From assembly GCA_002315285.1 (NCBI GenBank), contig DCGR01000065.1, positions 1-31,061 of the forward strand: DNA of 31,061 nt, written 5' to 3'. Both the position numbers and the translations under genes were made by a program. Shown here piece by piece: positions 1 through 7,767 of the stretch. The notes under the pieces were generated by a model. That model saw nothing but the letters and a program-made list of their open reading frames with translations, had not been told where the DNA came from and ran no database searches. The DNA comes from Bacteroides sp. UBA1773 (GTDB lineage: Bacteria > Bacteroidota > Bacteroidia > Bacteroidales > Bacteroidaceae). Numbering within the stretch: position 1 is the stretch's first letter; each line of letters begins with the position of its first letter.

Positions 1-452
1 CTAAAATTTAAACAGCTTCTAAGTATTCCCACCAAAAAATTAGGCATAAACGCTGTGAAAGCATAAGTCACCCCACAAATAAGGAGAAAGAACAGGATAT
101 CTAAAAAAATTATGGACACCACTGCGTAATGGAAAAAATGGTATCGGTCAAAGTCGTTCTTATGAGAAATAAAGCCCAACAATGCCCATACGAAACCTAT
201 TACCTTGTTCCAATACCAAGGCAGAGCACCATTGCAGACATGTTGACACAATGCAAAGACGGAGATTGCAAAAAACAAATCTATGCCGCTGATTGCAAGA
301 TTGATATATAGATTCCTGATATTCACAAACTCAAGTCAATTCAACCATAACCATGCAAAAGCCGTACAGCCAAGTAATGATAAAAAAATAGGTGTCATTA
401 TTTTACCATTACTAAGATGCCGTAAGAATCAGGAACGAAATACCGCCATCAT
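1..452 (-). pseudogene. Interrupted membrane-protein gene, cut by the left window edge
   Basis: On the minus strand one reading frame runs from ATG at 452 to the left edge and is broken only by two TGA codons (429-431 and 336-338). The last 111 codons are uninterrupted. All three pieces look like one membrane protein: the middle piece contains a hydrophobic stretch (FLSLLGCTAFAWLWL), and the last piece has several (such as FVWALLGF and IIFLDILFFLLICGVTYAF). The gene starts just 7 bases after the ompA stop and has the same orientation, so it could be the next gene of the surface-polysaccharide unit, where polymerases, flippases and acyltransferases are usual. I do not recognise the family. Alternatively a shorter intact gene could begin at GTG 326, but no start signal supports it. 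TGA is a true stop elsewhere in the window, so recoding is unlikely. It is most likely a decaying gene or contains sequencing errors. Confidence 0.45.
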
Positions 453-459
453 TCCAACA

Positions 460-1776
460 CTATTTTTTGATTGAAATAACCACACAACGGCTAAGGGCAC
501 TCTCATCATAATACATGCTACCAACACCTCCGTTGGACTCGAGTTCCAACTGCTTTGGATCAACTCCGAATTCATCAACAAGAACCTGAGCTACCTGCTT
601 TGAGCGATTCTCAGAGAGCCACTGATTACGCTCGGCCGTACCTGTCTGCTTGTCGGCATAACCAGATATGACGTATGTGGTTTGGGGATTTTCCTTCATC
701 ACTCTGGAAATGACGGAGAGATTGACCTTCTCGCGGTTTACAAGAGTGAAATCATCAAGGGCGAAGTTGACATAGTAAGGGAAAAGAGTACCAGCCATCC
801 GCTCTTTCTGAACCTCAGCCTCTTCTGCGATTCTTACCATCTCAACTTGCTGATCTTCAACTTTCTTTTCAAGAACTTTCACCTTCTTGTCATACTTGTA
901 TGCCACATTCTCTTCCTTTACACGATCCCAGTATTTCTTACCAAAATGATATGTAAAACCTACTGTCACACCAAATGTTCCATCGCCTGTACGGCTCGGT
1001 GTGTATTCGCCATCGAAGCTGTCGCCCAAAAGAGCGGCACGGGCAGTGGCATTGAAAGACCAAACGTTATTGAAACGATAGTCGTACATGACACCTCCAT
1101 TGAAGGATGGAGAACCGGCACGACTACTCCTATTGCCTATACCTTTGACATAACCTGCTCCAATATATGGAATGATGTGATTCTTGCGATCAGGTTTGTA
1201 ACCTCCGATGATGGTTGACATGTCGAACATGACACGAAGGTAAGCATTCAAATAATACCCTTTCTGCTTAAAAAGCAGTTCCTCCGGACGATTTGGCGAA
1301 TGCGAATAGCGATCGAAGGTGACAAAGTTATAATCTTCGGACGCTATGCGCAGAGCCTCATCATAAGAACAACCTCTCGACTCCTGAATATCCAAAAGCG
1401 TGCGGTTGCTTACCTGCCACACTCCCTTGAACTTAGCGAATGAAAGCATGAAGTCACCACCTATGCTTGGCGAGAACCACTTGCCTATGCTGGCATCAAT
1501 GGACGGAACCATATAGTCCTGAAGACGCATTTTCCATTCGTTCTCTCCACGATATATATGTGGCCCTACACCAACCGAAAAGAACCAGTTGTCATTGAAG
1601 TTGTTGAGCTGGACAATCGTAATCTTGGTGGTCTTCTGAATAGTAAGTTGACCATCATCTGTATCAATGGTGTCATTCACCACAACAGTACTGTCGCGAA
1701 GACTGTTTCTCGTAAATTGTGCATACGAAAAGACTGGTGCCAAAACAAGCAATAATAATGCAAAAACCTTTTTCAT
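460..1776 (-). CDS. OmpA-family outer-membrane beta-barrel protein with peptidoglycan-binding domain
   Basis: The product (438 residues) should sit in the outer membrane and tether it to peptidoglycan. Residues 1-20 form a signal peptide ending FSYAQ. Residues about 60-280 alternate in the manner of a beta barrel and end in TYHFGKKYW. Residues 285-327 are charged and heptad-like, a likely coiled-coil linker (YDKKVKVLEKKVEDQQVEMV). Residues 331-438 are an OmpA/MotB domain with SGYADKQTG and LSENRSKQV. Asp375 and Arg391 correspond to the pair that binds diaminopimelate in OmpA. This is the common Bacteroidetes architecture. It lies 41 bases downstream of the WbpD-type gene on the same strand, which is unusual company for an OmpA protein. 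No good -7 box is visible in that gap. The stop is TAG. Confidence 0.9.
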   Translation of the reverse strand: MKKVFALLLLVLAPVFSYAQFTRNSLRDSTVVVNDTIDTDDGQLTIQKTTKITIVQLNNFNDNWFFSVGVGPHIYRGENEWKMRLQDYMVPSIDASIGKWFSPSIGGDFMLSFAKFKGVWQVSNRTLLDIQESRGCSYDEALRIASEDYNFVTFDRYSHSPNRPEELLFKQKGYYLNAYLRVMFDMSTIIGGYKPDRKNHIIPYIGAGYVKGIGNRSSRAGSPSFNGGVMYDYRFNNVWSFNATARAALLGDSFDGEYTPSRTGDGTFGVTVGFTYHFGKKYWDRVKEENVAYKYDKKVKVLEKKVEDQQVEMVRIAEEAEVQKERMAGTLFPYYVNFALDDFTLVNREKVNLSVISRVMKENPQTTYVISGYADKQTGTAERNQWLSENRSKQVAQVLVDEFGVDPKQLELESNGGVGSMYYDESALSRCVVISIKK

Positions 1777-1817
1777 AATATTATAAGTGAACGATTATCA
1801 ATTATACACAATATTTT

Positions 1818-2438
1818 TCAATCAGACTGATGAAGGATGTCGAGGGCAATGAGATGATAGTGACGGCCACAAGTACAGACAAAAGTGGAAGAATCAGAGG
1901 AAGAGGCGACAAGATGACGACCACACTCGCACACCCAACCTACCCTACGAGCCGGAACACCCATCATGAGCGCATAATCCGGCACATCCCTGGTTACTAC
2001 GGAACCAGCAGCTATCAGAGAGAACCGACCGACAGTGTGTCCACACACCACCGTGCAATTGGCTCCTAATGAGGCTCCTTGCCTGACGAGTGTCTTGTCG
2101 TACGAGCCATGCACAGGAAATGCCGAGCGAGGAGTAGTGACGTTGGTGAAAACACACGACGGACCGCAGAACACATCGTCCTCGAGCTCAACTCCCTCAT
2201 AGACGGATACATTGTTCTGTATGCGAACTCCATTTCCAATCCGAACATTGTTGGCAATGTTCACATTCTGCCCCAACGAACAATTCCTGCCTATGACCGC
2301 ACCTCGCTGGATATGACAAAAATACCAAATCCTGGTGCCTTCACCTATGATGACATCATCGTCGATATAGGATGACTCGTGTACGAAAAATGACGGACCT
2401 TGACTATCCACGCTATCAATATGTTCTAAATACGACAA
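1818..2438 (-). CDS. wbpD: WbpD/WlbB-type UDP-sugar N-acetyltransferase (hexapeptide repeat)
   Basis: This acetyl-CoA-dependent transferase belongs to the left-handed beta-helix family. WbpD acetylates the 3-amino group of UDP-2-acetamido-3-amino-glucuronate, a precursor of di-N-acetylated uronic acids in O-antigen or capsule. Hexapeptide repeats run from about residue 24 to 165 (VIIGEG, AVIGRN, VRIGNG, ASLGAN), with the family signatures FVHESSYIDDDV, SLGQNVNI, NNVSVYEGVELED and VPDYALMMGVPA. The C-terminus carries CECG (170-173) and CTCG (188-191), possibly a small zinc knuckle. No suitable ATG exists: the frame opens with TTG at 2438, or GTG at 2408, which would give a start close to the usual N-terminus. 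It follows the WbpA-type gene by 23 bases, the expected pathway partner. WbpB and WbpE, which act between them, are not in the window. Confidence 0.85.
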   Translation of the reverse strand: MSYLEHIDSVDSQGPSFFVHESSYIDDDVIIGEGTRIWYFCHIQRGAVIGRNCSLGQNVNIANNVRIGNGVRIQNNVSVYEGVELEDDVFCGPSCVFTNVTTPRSAFPVHGSYDKTLVRQGASLGANCTVVCGHTVGRFSLIAAGSVVTRDVPDYALMMGVPARRVGWVCECGRHLVASSSDSSTFVCTCGRHYHLIALDILHQSD

Positions 2439-2461
2439 GCCACTTCTAATGAAAGGCCCAA

Positions 2462-3790
2462 TTACAATCTTTCTATGTTATCTCTCGTGGTGATATCCTT
2501 CATGGCATTTCTCGTGTCGAATATCATCTGGGCATGTCGCTGAACAAAAGCATAATCGATTACGGTATGAGCCGTTGTGACAATGACAAGGTCACTATCA
2601 TGCAACAATCCCTCGGTCAACGCCGGTTCTGAACAGAACCATTCGTCGCCACGATGATACTTTTTCACATAAGGGTCATAGTATTTCACCTTTGCTCCTT
2701 CTTTTCGCAATCCATCAATAATCTTCAAGGCTGGCGATTCACGACAATCATCAATGTCGCGCTTATAAGCGACTCCCATGACGAGCACTTGTGACCCATT
2801 GATTGGTTTCTGGCAATGATTCAGGATTTCGGTTGCACGCCTCACACAATATTCGGGCATTCTGTCGTTGACTATGATGGATGAATCGATCATAGTAGTA
2901 TGGAAGCCGTATTCACGCGCTTTCCACGCAAGATAGCACGGATCGAGCGGGATGCAGTGTCCACCCAAACCTGGGCCTGGATAAAATGGGACAAAACCGA
3001 AAGGCTTGGTCTTGGCAGCCTCTATCACCTCCCAGATGTCTATCCCCATTCTCTGACAAAGCATGGTCAACTCATTGATCAGACCCACATTGATGTTACG
3101 ATAGGTGTTTTCGAGCAACTTGGTCATCTCGGCTGTACGCGGAGAGGAAACGCGAAACATCTTGCATTGCAACACAGCCTCGTACATGGCCACAATGACA
3201 TCCTGAGCATCATTGCCAATGGCACCTACCACCTTCGGTGTGTTTCTTGTCTTATAGACTTTGTTGCCCGGATCGACCCGTTCGGGCGAAAATCCGAGAT
3301 AGAAATCTTTTCCACACTGCAATCCAGACGTTTCGAGTATCGGACAAACCAGTTCTTCAGTAGTTCCAGGATATGTGGTCGATTCAAGCACTACCACCAT
3401 ATTCGGATGCAAGTAAGGTGCGATGGACTCTGCTGCAGTTCTTACAAAACCAATGTCGGGTTGCTGATGGACATCGAGTGGCGTAGGCACACAAATCGCA
3501 ATGAAATCGACATCACGAACCAAAGAAAAATCGGATGTGGCGGAAAGCATCCCCTTTGTGACTACTTCTGACAGGTCTTCATCACAGACATCACTCACAT
3601 AATTCTTACCTGCATTGACAAGATTGACTTTCTCTTGCTGCAAATCGAACCCAATGGTACGGAATCCGGCTTTTGCACTCTCTACAGCCAGTGGCAGACC
3701 GACATATCCTAAACCGATAACACCTGCCACAATTTCCCGATTGCTGATCTTATCGAGCAACAACTGCCTCAGATGATTTTCACAATTCAT
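2462..3790 (-). CDS. wbpA: WbpA-type UDP-N-acetyl-hexosamine 6-dehydrogenase
   Basis: This NAD-dependent dehydrogenase oxidises C6 of a UDP-N-acetyl-hexosamine to the uronate, feeding surface-polysaccharide synthesis in the cytoplasm. The 442-residue product has the full three-part family layout. The Rossmann motif GLGYVGLP lies at 26-33 and the central helix ENTYRNINVGLINE at 227-240. The catalytic loop GGHCIPLDP has the nucleophile Cys279, and the C-terminal UDP-binding domain contains GVAYKRDIDDCRESPA. The family includes WbpA (UDP-GlcNAc) and WecC (UDP-ManNAc). I favour WbpA because a WbpD-type acetyltransferase is the next gene, but substrate choice cannot be read directly. A gap of 100 bases separates it from UpxY upstream. 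I see no TAnnTTTG box there, so it is probably transcribed from the UpxY promoter. Confidence 0.88.
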   Translation of the reverse strand: MNCENHLRQLLLDKISNREIVAGVIGLGYVGLPLAVESAKAGFRTIGFDLQQEKVNLVNAGKNYVSDVCDEDLSEVVTKGMLSATSDFSLVRDVDFIAICVPTPLDVHQQPDIGFVRTAAESIAPYLHPNMVVVLESTTYPGTTEELVCPILETSGLQCGKDFYLGFSPERVDPGNKVYKTRNTPKVVGAIGNDAQDVIVAMYEAVLQCKMFRVSSPRTAEMTKLLENTYRNINVGLINELTMLCQRMGIDIWEVIEAAKTKPFGFVPFYPGPGLGGHCIPLDPCYLAWKAREYGFHTTMIDSSIIVNDRMPEYCVRRATEILNHCQKPINGSQVLVMGVAYKRDIDDCRESPALKIIDGLRKEGAKVKYYDPYVKKYHRGDEWFCSEPALTEGLLHDSDLVIVTTAHTVIDYAFVQRHAQMIFDTRNAMKDITTRDNIERL

Positions 3791-3890
3791 AAAAAAGCAT
3801 ATTCTTCCTGTTCCTTGAAAATCTGCTATAAATTGAAATCCAAGTACTTAAAACGTTCCACGAAAAAAGCGACACAAAATTGCATCCTAT

Positions 3891-4439
3891 TTATTGTTTC
3901 TCTACTTTCTCAACATAATCACATTCCACCAAAAAGGCTGCCGTAAACAGGTTGGACACAGAAACCACAAAACGTTTGTTCCTACTACCCTTCACCTTCA
4001 TGAAATGACCACACAAACCATCGCAGACACCACCACGAATGGTTACAAGCTCACCCTTTGCGAGGTTTACTTCATCGGGGGCAAACAACAACACCTTGTT
4101 GGAATATGTCTCGGTCAATCGGATGAAACGATCCATGGCATCGTCTGGAACAATCACCGGACCTTTTCCTCCATTGACCTTATTGGGATAATACTGCAGA
4201 AATGGGATTTGCTCTTTCAATTCCTGCAACTCAGTTCTTGTTGAACGCACGAACACTATGCTACCCAACAATGGCTTTGTCATTTCAACGCGCTTTCCAC
4301 TTATGCCTGTTTTCGATGATGAAACAACGGGAACATAGCAAACTATTCCATTTTCATCCATAAAATTCTTGGCCTTAAGTTCGCGAGAAAAGGGCGCTCG
4401 CATAACAAACCACGCAACTGATCTATCCTCAAATTTCAT
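3891..4439 (-). CDS. UpxY-family transcription antiterminator (NusG-like)
   Basis: UpxY proteins are NusG paralogues encoded first in Bacteroides capsule operons, where they keep RNA polymerase from terminating early in their own operon. The 182-residue product has an NGN domain at about 8-118 (AWFVMRAPFSRELKAK, then the PLLGSIVFVR strand) and a KOW-type segment at 126-160 (KGELVTIRGGVCDGLCGHF). The same frame extends upstream to an ATG at 4532, but that adds 31 residues of low complexity, including FFFF, with no family counterpart. A -7 box at 4448-4455 also lies inside the extension, so I choose 4439. It heads the WbpA-WbpD-OmpA gene order, as expected. A UpxZ-type inhibitor gene, often second in Bacteroides loci, is absent between it and wbpA. 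Confidence 0.85.
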   Translation of the reverse strand: MKFEDRSVAWFVMRAPFSRELKAKNFMDENGIVCYVPVVSSSKTGISGKRVEMTKPLLGSIVFVRSTRTELQELKEQIPFLQYYPNKVNGGKGPVIVPDDAMDRFIRLTETYSNKVLLFAPDEVNLAKGELVTIRGGVCDGLCGHFMKVKGSRNKRFVVSVSNLFTAAFLVECDYVEKVEKQ

Positions 4440-4447
4440 AAATCGTG

Positions 4448-4455
4448 CAAATTTA
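4448..4455 (-). promoter_or_regulatory. -7 box of the UpxY promoter
   Basis: The minus strand reads TAAATTTG, an exact match to the Bacteroidetes -7 consensus TAnnTTTG. Only 8 bases separate it from the ATG at 4439, so the transcript would have a leader of just a few bases. No TTG stands at the usual distance of about 20 bases. A T-rich tract does, including the start of a 14-base homopolymer. Confidence 0.55.
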
Positions 4456-4477
4456 CAACTTTTCCAAGAAAAAAGAG

Positions 4478-4491
4478 AAAAAAAAAAAAAA
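4478..4491. repeat. Homopolymer of 14 A/T pairs upstream of UpxY
   Basis: Fourteen A in a row on the plus strand (T on the coding strand of UpxY) lie about 22 bases upstream of the UpxY -7 box, where the -33 element would be. Tracts this long are prone to slippage. Changes in length would move upstream DNA relative to the -7 box. If translation instead began at 4532, they would shift the reading frame. Confidence 0.9.
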
Positions 4492-4537
4492 TGATTCCAG
4501 ATGCCTGAAATCATTCTTTTAAGCACTTTCAACTAAT

Positions 4538-5506
4538 CTATGCTTCCCAGCCCAATGCCGAAGCCCCCAAAACGGCTGCATCAGCATCTTTCAACTCGGA
4601 AGGCAGAATCTTGCATTTGCCCTTGAATATCTTCAATACATTTTCATCGAGTGACTTCTGGATAGGATCCATGATGTACTTGCCACTCTTTGCCAGACCT
4701 CCAAACAGGATGATGGCCTCGGGCGACGAGAAGGCGATGAAATCGGCGAATGCCTCACCCAACAACGAACCTGTAAAGTTGAATATCTCCTGAGCTATCT
4801 TGTCGCCTTGTACGGCAGCATCGTAAACATCCTTGGAGGTGATGTTCTCTGCCGGAATGTTGCGAAGCAAACTTGGCTCAGCACTGCTGCAAAGAATCTC
4901 ACGTGCCGTACGTGCCACACCCGTAGCCGAACAGTATGCTTCGAGACAACCCTTACGACCACATCCGCACAAACGGCCGTTCTCGCGACGGACAATGACA
5001 TGCCCCAACTCTCCGGCAAAACCGTCATGGCCATAAACCAACTGACCGTTCACAACGATTCCGGAACCAACGCCTGTGCCCAAGGTAATCATGATGAAGT
5101 TCTTCATGCCACGAGCCGCGCCATAGGTCATCTCACCAATAGCCGCTGCATTGGCATCGTTGGTCAACGCGGTAGGTATGCCGATACGATCGGTGAACAT
5201 CTGAGCCAAGGGTACTACTTCCTTACCCCATATCAAGTTGGGAGCAAACTCAATGGTTCCTTTGTAATAATTGCCGTTAGGCGCACCCACACCCATGCCA
5301 CGGAATTTCTCCTTGCCTCCTACCGATTCAATCAACGGAATCAATTTGGCGCAGATTGCATCCACATAATCTTCTACCTTTGTGTAGAGCTGAGTCTTTA
5401 TCGAGTCGGAAGCTATCACATTGCCACGTGCATCCACTACTCCAAAAACGGTGTTCGTACCACCAATGTCCATACCCAAAACGTATGGTTTTTCAAATTC
5501 TGCCAT
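4538..5506 (-). CDS. ROK-family sugar kinase (probable glucokinase)
   Basis: ROK kinases phosphorylate glucose or related hexoses with ATP in the cytoplasm. The 322-residue product is full length. The ATP-binding motif MDIGGTNTVFG is at 12-22. The substrate-binding and catalytic region TNDANAAAIGE is at 115-125, with Asp117 as the probable base. GELGH is at 165-169, and the ROK zinc site CGCGRKGCLEAYC at 180-192 supplies Cys180, Cys182 and Cys187 with His169. These residues are intact, so it should be active. It could also be an N-acetylmannosamine or fructose kinase, since ROK substrate choice is not readable here. It has its own promoter at 5608-5638 and is divergent from the efflux operon. 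Its stop lies 98 bases upstream of the UpxY start, with no clear terminator, so some readthrough into the polysaccharide genes is possible. Confidence 0.88.
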   Translation of the reverse strand: MAEFEKPYVLGMDIGGTNTVFGVVDARGNVIASDSIKTQLYTKVEDYVDAICAKLIPLIESVGGKEKFRGMGVGAPNGNYYKGTIEFAPNLIWGKEVVPLAQMFTDRIGIPTALTNDANAAAIGEMTYGAARGMKNFIMITLGTGVGSGIVVNGQLVYGHDGFAGELGHVIVRRENGRLCGCGRKGCLEAYCSATGVARTAREILCSSAEPSLLRNIPAENITSKDVYDAAVQGDKIAQEIFNFTGSLLGEAFADFIAFSSPEAIILFGGLAKSGKYIMDPIQKSLDENVLKIFKGKCKILPSELKDADAAVLGASALGWEA

Positions 5507-5607
5507 GATATTGACTTTTTAAGCGTTAAGTATTACAATAAAAATTAAACCTGTCTCTTTGACTTCCATTCACAACCAACCAATCAGGCATAGGCTGTTT
5601 AATGCGA

Positions 5608-5638
5608 CAAAAATACAGAATGAATGCGAATATCACAA
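5608..5638 (-). promoter_or_regulatory. Bacteroidetes-type promoter for the ROK kinase
   Basis: On the minus strand TTG (5638-5636) is followed after exactly 20 bases by TATTTTTG (5615-5608), a full match to the -33/-7 consensus TTG and TAnnTTTG. The predicted start near 5600 would leave a leader of roughly 95 bases before the kinase ATG at 5506. Confidence 0.7.
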
Positions 5639-5679
5639 AAATTACGGTCGTTTTTTTTCTCCTTTTCGCAACTTTTTGA

Positions 5680-5687
5680 TAAACTTG
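5680..5687 (+). promoter_or_regulatory. Weak candidate -7 box for the efflux operon
   Basis: TAAACTTG matches TAnnTTTG at five of the six fixed bases and lies 30 bases upstream of the ABC ATPase start at 5718. No TTG is found at the expected -33 distance. It is the best plus-strand candidate in the 211-base divergent gap (5507-5717), but the support is thin. Confidence 0.25.
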
Positions 5688-5717
5688 CATCGTCTAAAGC
5701 AAAAAGAAACGAGAAAA

Positions 5718-6404
5718 ATGACAACTTATCCGATGATACACTTGAGTGGCATCAACAAAACCTATCAGGGTGGTGCGCCGCTTCATGTCCTGAAAGGCAT
5801 CGATTTGGACATTCAACGCGGCGAACTGGTAAGCATCATGGGAGCTTCGGGCTCCGGAAAATCCACCTTATTAAATGTATTAGGCATCCTCGACACTTAC
5901 GACACAGGTGAGTATTGGCTCGATGGCACTCTCATCAAAAACCTGAGCGAGAACAAGGCCGCCGAATACCGCAACCACATGATAGGATTCATATTCCAAT
6001 CGTTCAACCTCATACCATTCAAGAACGCGCTCGAAAATGCGGCCCTGCCACTTTTCTACCAAGGAGTGAGCCGAAGGAAGCGCAACATGCTTGCCATGGA
6101 ATACCTCGACAAGCTGGGACTGAAGGACTGGGCTCACCACATGCCCAACGAGATGTCGGGCGGACAGAAACAGCGTGTGGCCATTGCACGCGCCCTCATC
6201 ACCAAACCGCAGCTCATCCTTGCCGACGAACCTACCGGCGCCCTCGACAGCAAGACCTCGGGCGAGGTGATGCAGCTGCTCCGCGACCTGCACCAACAGG
6301 AGAACCTGACCATCGTAATCGTGACCCACGACCCACACGTGAGCGAACAGACAGAGAGAACCATCATCATCAAGGACGGCCTGATAACCCCACAGCATGA
6401 TTAA
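5718..6404 (+). CDS. ABC transporter ATP-binding protein, MacB/LolD type
   Basis: This is the ATPase of a MacAB-TolC-like efflux or lipoprotein-type transporter. The 228-residue product has Walker A GASGSGKST at 42-50, Q-loop Gln94 in FIFQSFNLIP, signature SGGQKQR at 147-153, Walker B LILADE at 166-171, and the H-loop His204 in VTHDPH. The ADEPTGALDS sequence is typical of the MacB/LolD/FtsE branch. The frame is open further upstream to 5559, but the extra 53 residues lack family similarity, so ATG 5718 (after GAGAAAA) is chosen. It overlaps the next permease by 8 bases, indicating translational coupling. In E. coli MacB, ATPase and permease are fused; here they are separate. Confidence 0.93.
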   Translation: MTTYPMIHLSGINKTYQGGAPLHVLKGIDLDIQRGELVSIMGASGSGKSTLLNVLGILDTYDTGEYWLDGTLIKNLSENKAAEYRNHMIGFIFQSFNLIPFKNALENAALPLFYQGVSRRKRNMLAMEYLDKLGLKDWAHHMPNEMSGGQKQRVAIARALITKPQLILADEPTGALDSKTSGEVMQLLRDLHQQENLTIVIVTHDPHVSEQTERTIIIKDGLITPQHD

Positions 6405-7656
6405 CCTGATCCAAGAAATACTCGTTTCGCTGCGACGAAACAAACTACGTACGGCACTCACTGGTTTTGCCGTGGCATGGGGCATCTTCATGCTCATCGT
6501 ACTGCTTGGAGCTGGCAACGGACTGATGAACGCCATGAGGAACCAGATTGAGGGGATTCCGCTCAACATCATGGAAGTATATCCCGGACGAACCACCATG
6601 CCCTACAAGGGATGGAAGGAAAACCGCGACATAAAGCTCACGCTCAACAGTATAGAGGAAACACGAAAGATGACCGCCCATGTGGATGAGCTCTTCCCCA
6701 TAAACTCAGTGAGCAACATCACGCTGACATACGGCAAGGAACACACTACGGAAAGCCTGAACGGTGTAATCAATCGATACGACAAGATGAATGCCTACAC
6801 CATCCTATACGGACGTTTCATCAATGACAACGACCTGAAAATGAAACGCAAATGCATCGTGCTCAGCGACAAGACCGCCGACAGGCTGTTTGGCAGGGAA
6901 AAACCGCATTCCATCGGCAAATATGTGAAAGCCAACCAGATGATGTATCAAGTGGTAGGCATCTACAAAAACCCAGGCAGCAACATGATGAATCCGCCAT
7001 CGTTCATTCCCTATACTACGTTGCAACTCATTTATCAGAAGGACAACAATGTGGAGTCCATCGCATTCCTGACGAAGAACATCGGCACCGACGCCGAAGA
7101 AAAGGACTTTGAGGAACGCTACCGCACCACCTTGGCCAAAGACCTCGAATTTGACCCAAAGGACCAAAGCGCCATCTTCATGTGGAGCATGTTTGCCAAC
7201 TACCTGCAAATGATGCAAGGTGAGAGCGTACTCAACATCGCCATTTGGGTAATCGGCATCTTCACCCTGTTGAGTGGCATTGTGGGTGTAAGCAACATCA
7301 TGCTCATCACCGTAAAGGAACGCACCCGCGAGTTTGGCATCCGAAAGGCAATCGGTGCGAAGCCCCGCAACATATTGTCGCTGATCATCACCGAAAGCAT
7401 AGCCATCACTACCCTGTTCGGCTACATCGGACTGGTGGCTGGTGTTGCTGCCACCGAATACATGAACCTCACCATGGGTAGCAAGGTAATCGACATAGGA
7501 GTGGAGCAGGCCACGGTGTTCGAGAATCCAACAGTAGATCTGGCCATAGCCATACAAGCCACGCTCACCCTCATCATCGCAGGTACACTGGCTGGATTCA
7601 TCCCTGCCCGCAAGGCAGCCCATATTCCACCTATCGAAGCCTTGAGAGCGGAATAA
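6397..7656 (+). CDS. MacB/FtsX-type ABC permease, first copy
   Basis: This inner-membrane permease (419 residues) has the MacB topology. One transmembrane helix lies at about 18-40 (LTGFAVAWGIFMLIVLLGAG), followed by a large periplasmic domain of about 240 residues. Three C-terminal helices follow, starting at IAIWVIGIFTLLSGIVGV. The FtsX hallmark VKERTREFGIRKAIGAK follows the second helix, and the protein ends in the typical PARKAAHIPPIEALRAE. It overlaps the ATPase gene by 8 bases. A second, diverged permease follows 111 bases later, so the transporter probably works as a heterodimer of permeases with an ATPase dimer. Confidence 0.93.
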   Translation: MINLIQEILVSLRRNKLRTALTGFAVAWGIFMLIVLLGAGNGLMNAMRNQIEGIPLNIMEVYPGRTTMPYKGWKENRDIKLTLNSIEETRKMTAHVDELFPINSVSNITLTYGKEHTTESLNGVINRYDKMNAYTILYGRFINDNDLKMKRKCIVLSDKTADRLFGREKPHSIGKYVKANQMMYQVVGIYKNPGSNMMNPPSFIPYTTLQLIYQKDNNVESIAFLTKNIGTDAEEKDFEERYRTTLAKDLEFDPKDQSAIFMWSMFANYLQMMQGESVLNIAIWVIGIFTLLSGIVGVSNIMLITVKERTREFGIRKAIGAKPRNILSLIITESIAITTLFGYIGLVAGVAATEYMNLTMGSKVIDIGVEQATVFENPTVDLAIAIQATLTLIIAGTLAGFIPARKAAHIPPIEALRAE

Positions 7657-7757
7657 TGACTGATGATGATGAAAAAAAGAGGAAACTATACCACGATGCA
7701 ACGGAACTCCGAAGCAACGAGCTGAGAACCATGAACTTACTGATAACCGGTAACTGA
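7656..7757 (+). CDS. Possible coupled mini-ORF between the two permeases
   Basis: A 33-codon frame starts at an ATG sharing one base with the TAA of the first permease (TAATG) and ends 10 bases before the second permease. The product would begin MTDDDEKKRKLYHD and is charged and hydrophilic, with no signal peptide. It fills almost the whole 111-base gap, and its end overlaps a repeated ACTGATAAC. It may simply be chance. I know no family for it. Confidence 0.2.
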   Translation: MTDDDEKKRKLYHDATELRSNELRTMNLLITGN

Positions 7758-7761
7758 TAAC
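7739..7761 (+). repeat. Direct repeat ACTGATAAC x2
   Basis: ACTGATAAC occurs at 7739-7747 and again at 7753-7761, separated by CGGTA, immediately upstream of the second permease start at 7768. It could be a small regulatory or slippage-derived repeat. No function can be assigned. Confidence 0.6.
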
Positions 7762-7767
7762 TAAAAA

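Noticed and set aside
1..452. TGA read as tryptophan in the left membrane gene
   Set aside because: Intact genes in the window, such as the WbpD-type gene and moxR, end in TGA at proper places, so a changed genetic code is not credible.
682..1218. Plus-strand open frame of 178 codons
   Set aside because: It lies wholly inside the OmpA gene on the opposite strand and has no recognisable domain; the OmpA frame is clearly the coding one.
4440..4532. Upstream start of UpxY at 4532
   Set aside because: The added segment is low complexity, contains the homopolymer tract and the -7 box, and has no counterpart in NusG-like proteins.
4808..5548. Plus-strand open frame of 246 codons
   Set aside because: Antisense to the ROK kinase, whose catalytic and zinc motifs are intact; the antisense product has no family features.
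6805..7701. Minus-strand open frame of 298 codons
   Set aside because: Antisense to the first permease, with a His-rich composition typical of reversed coding sequence.
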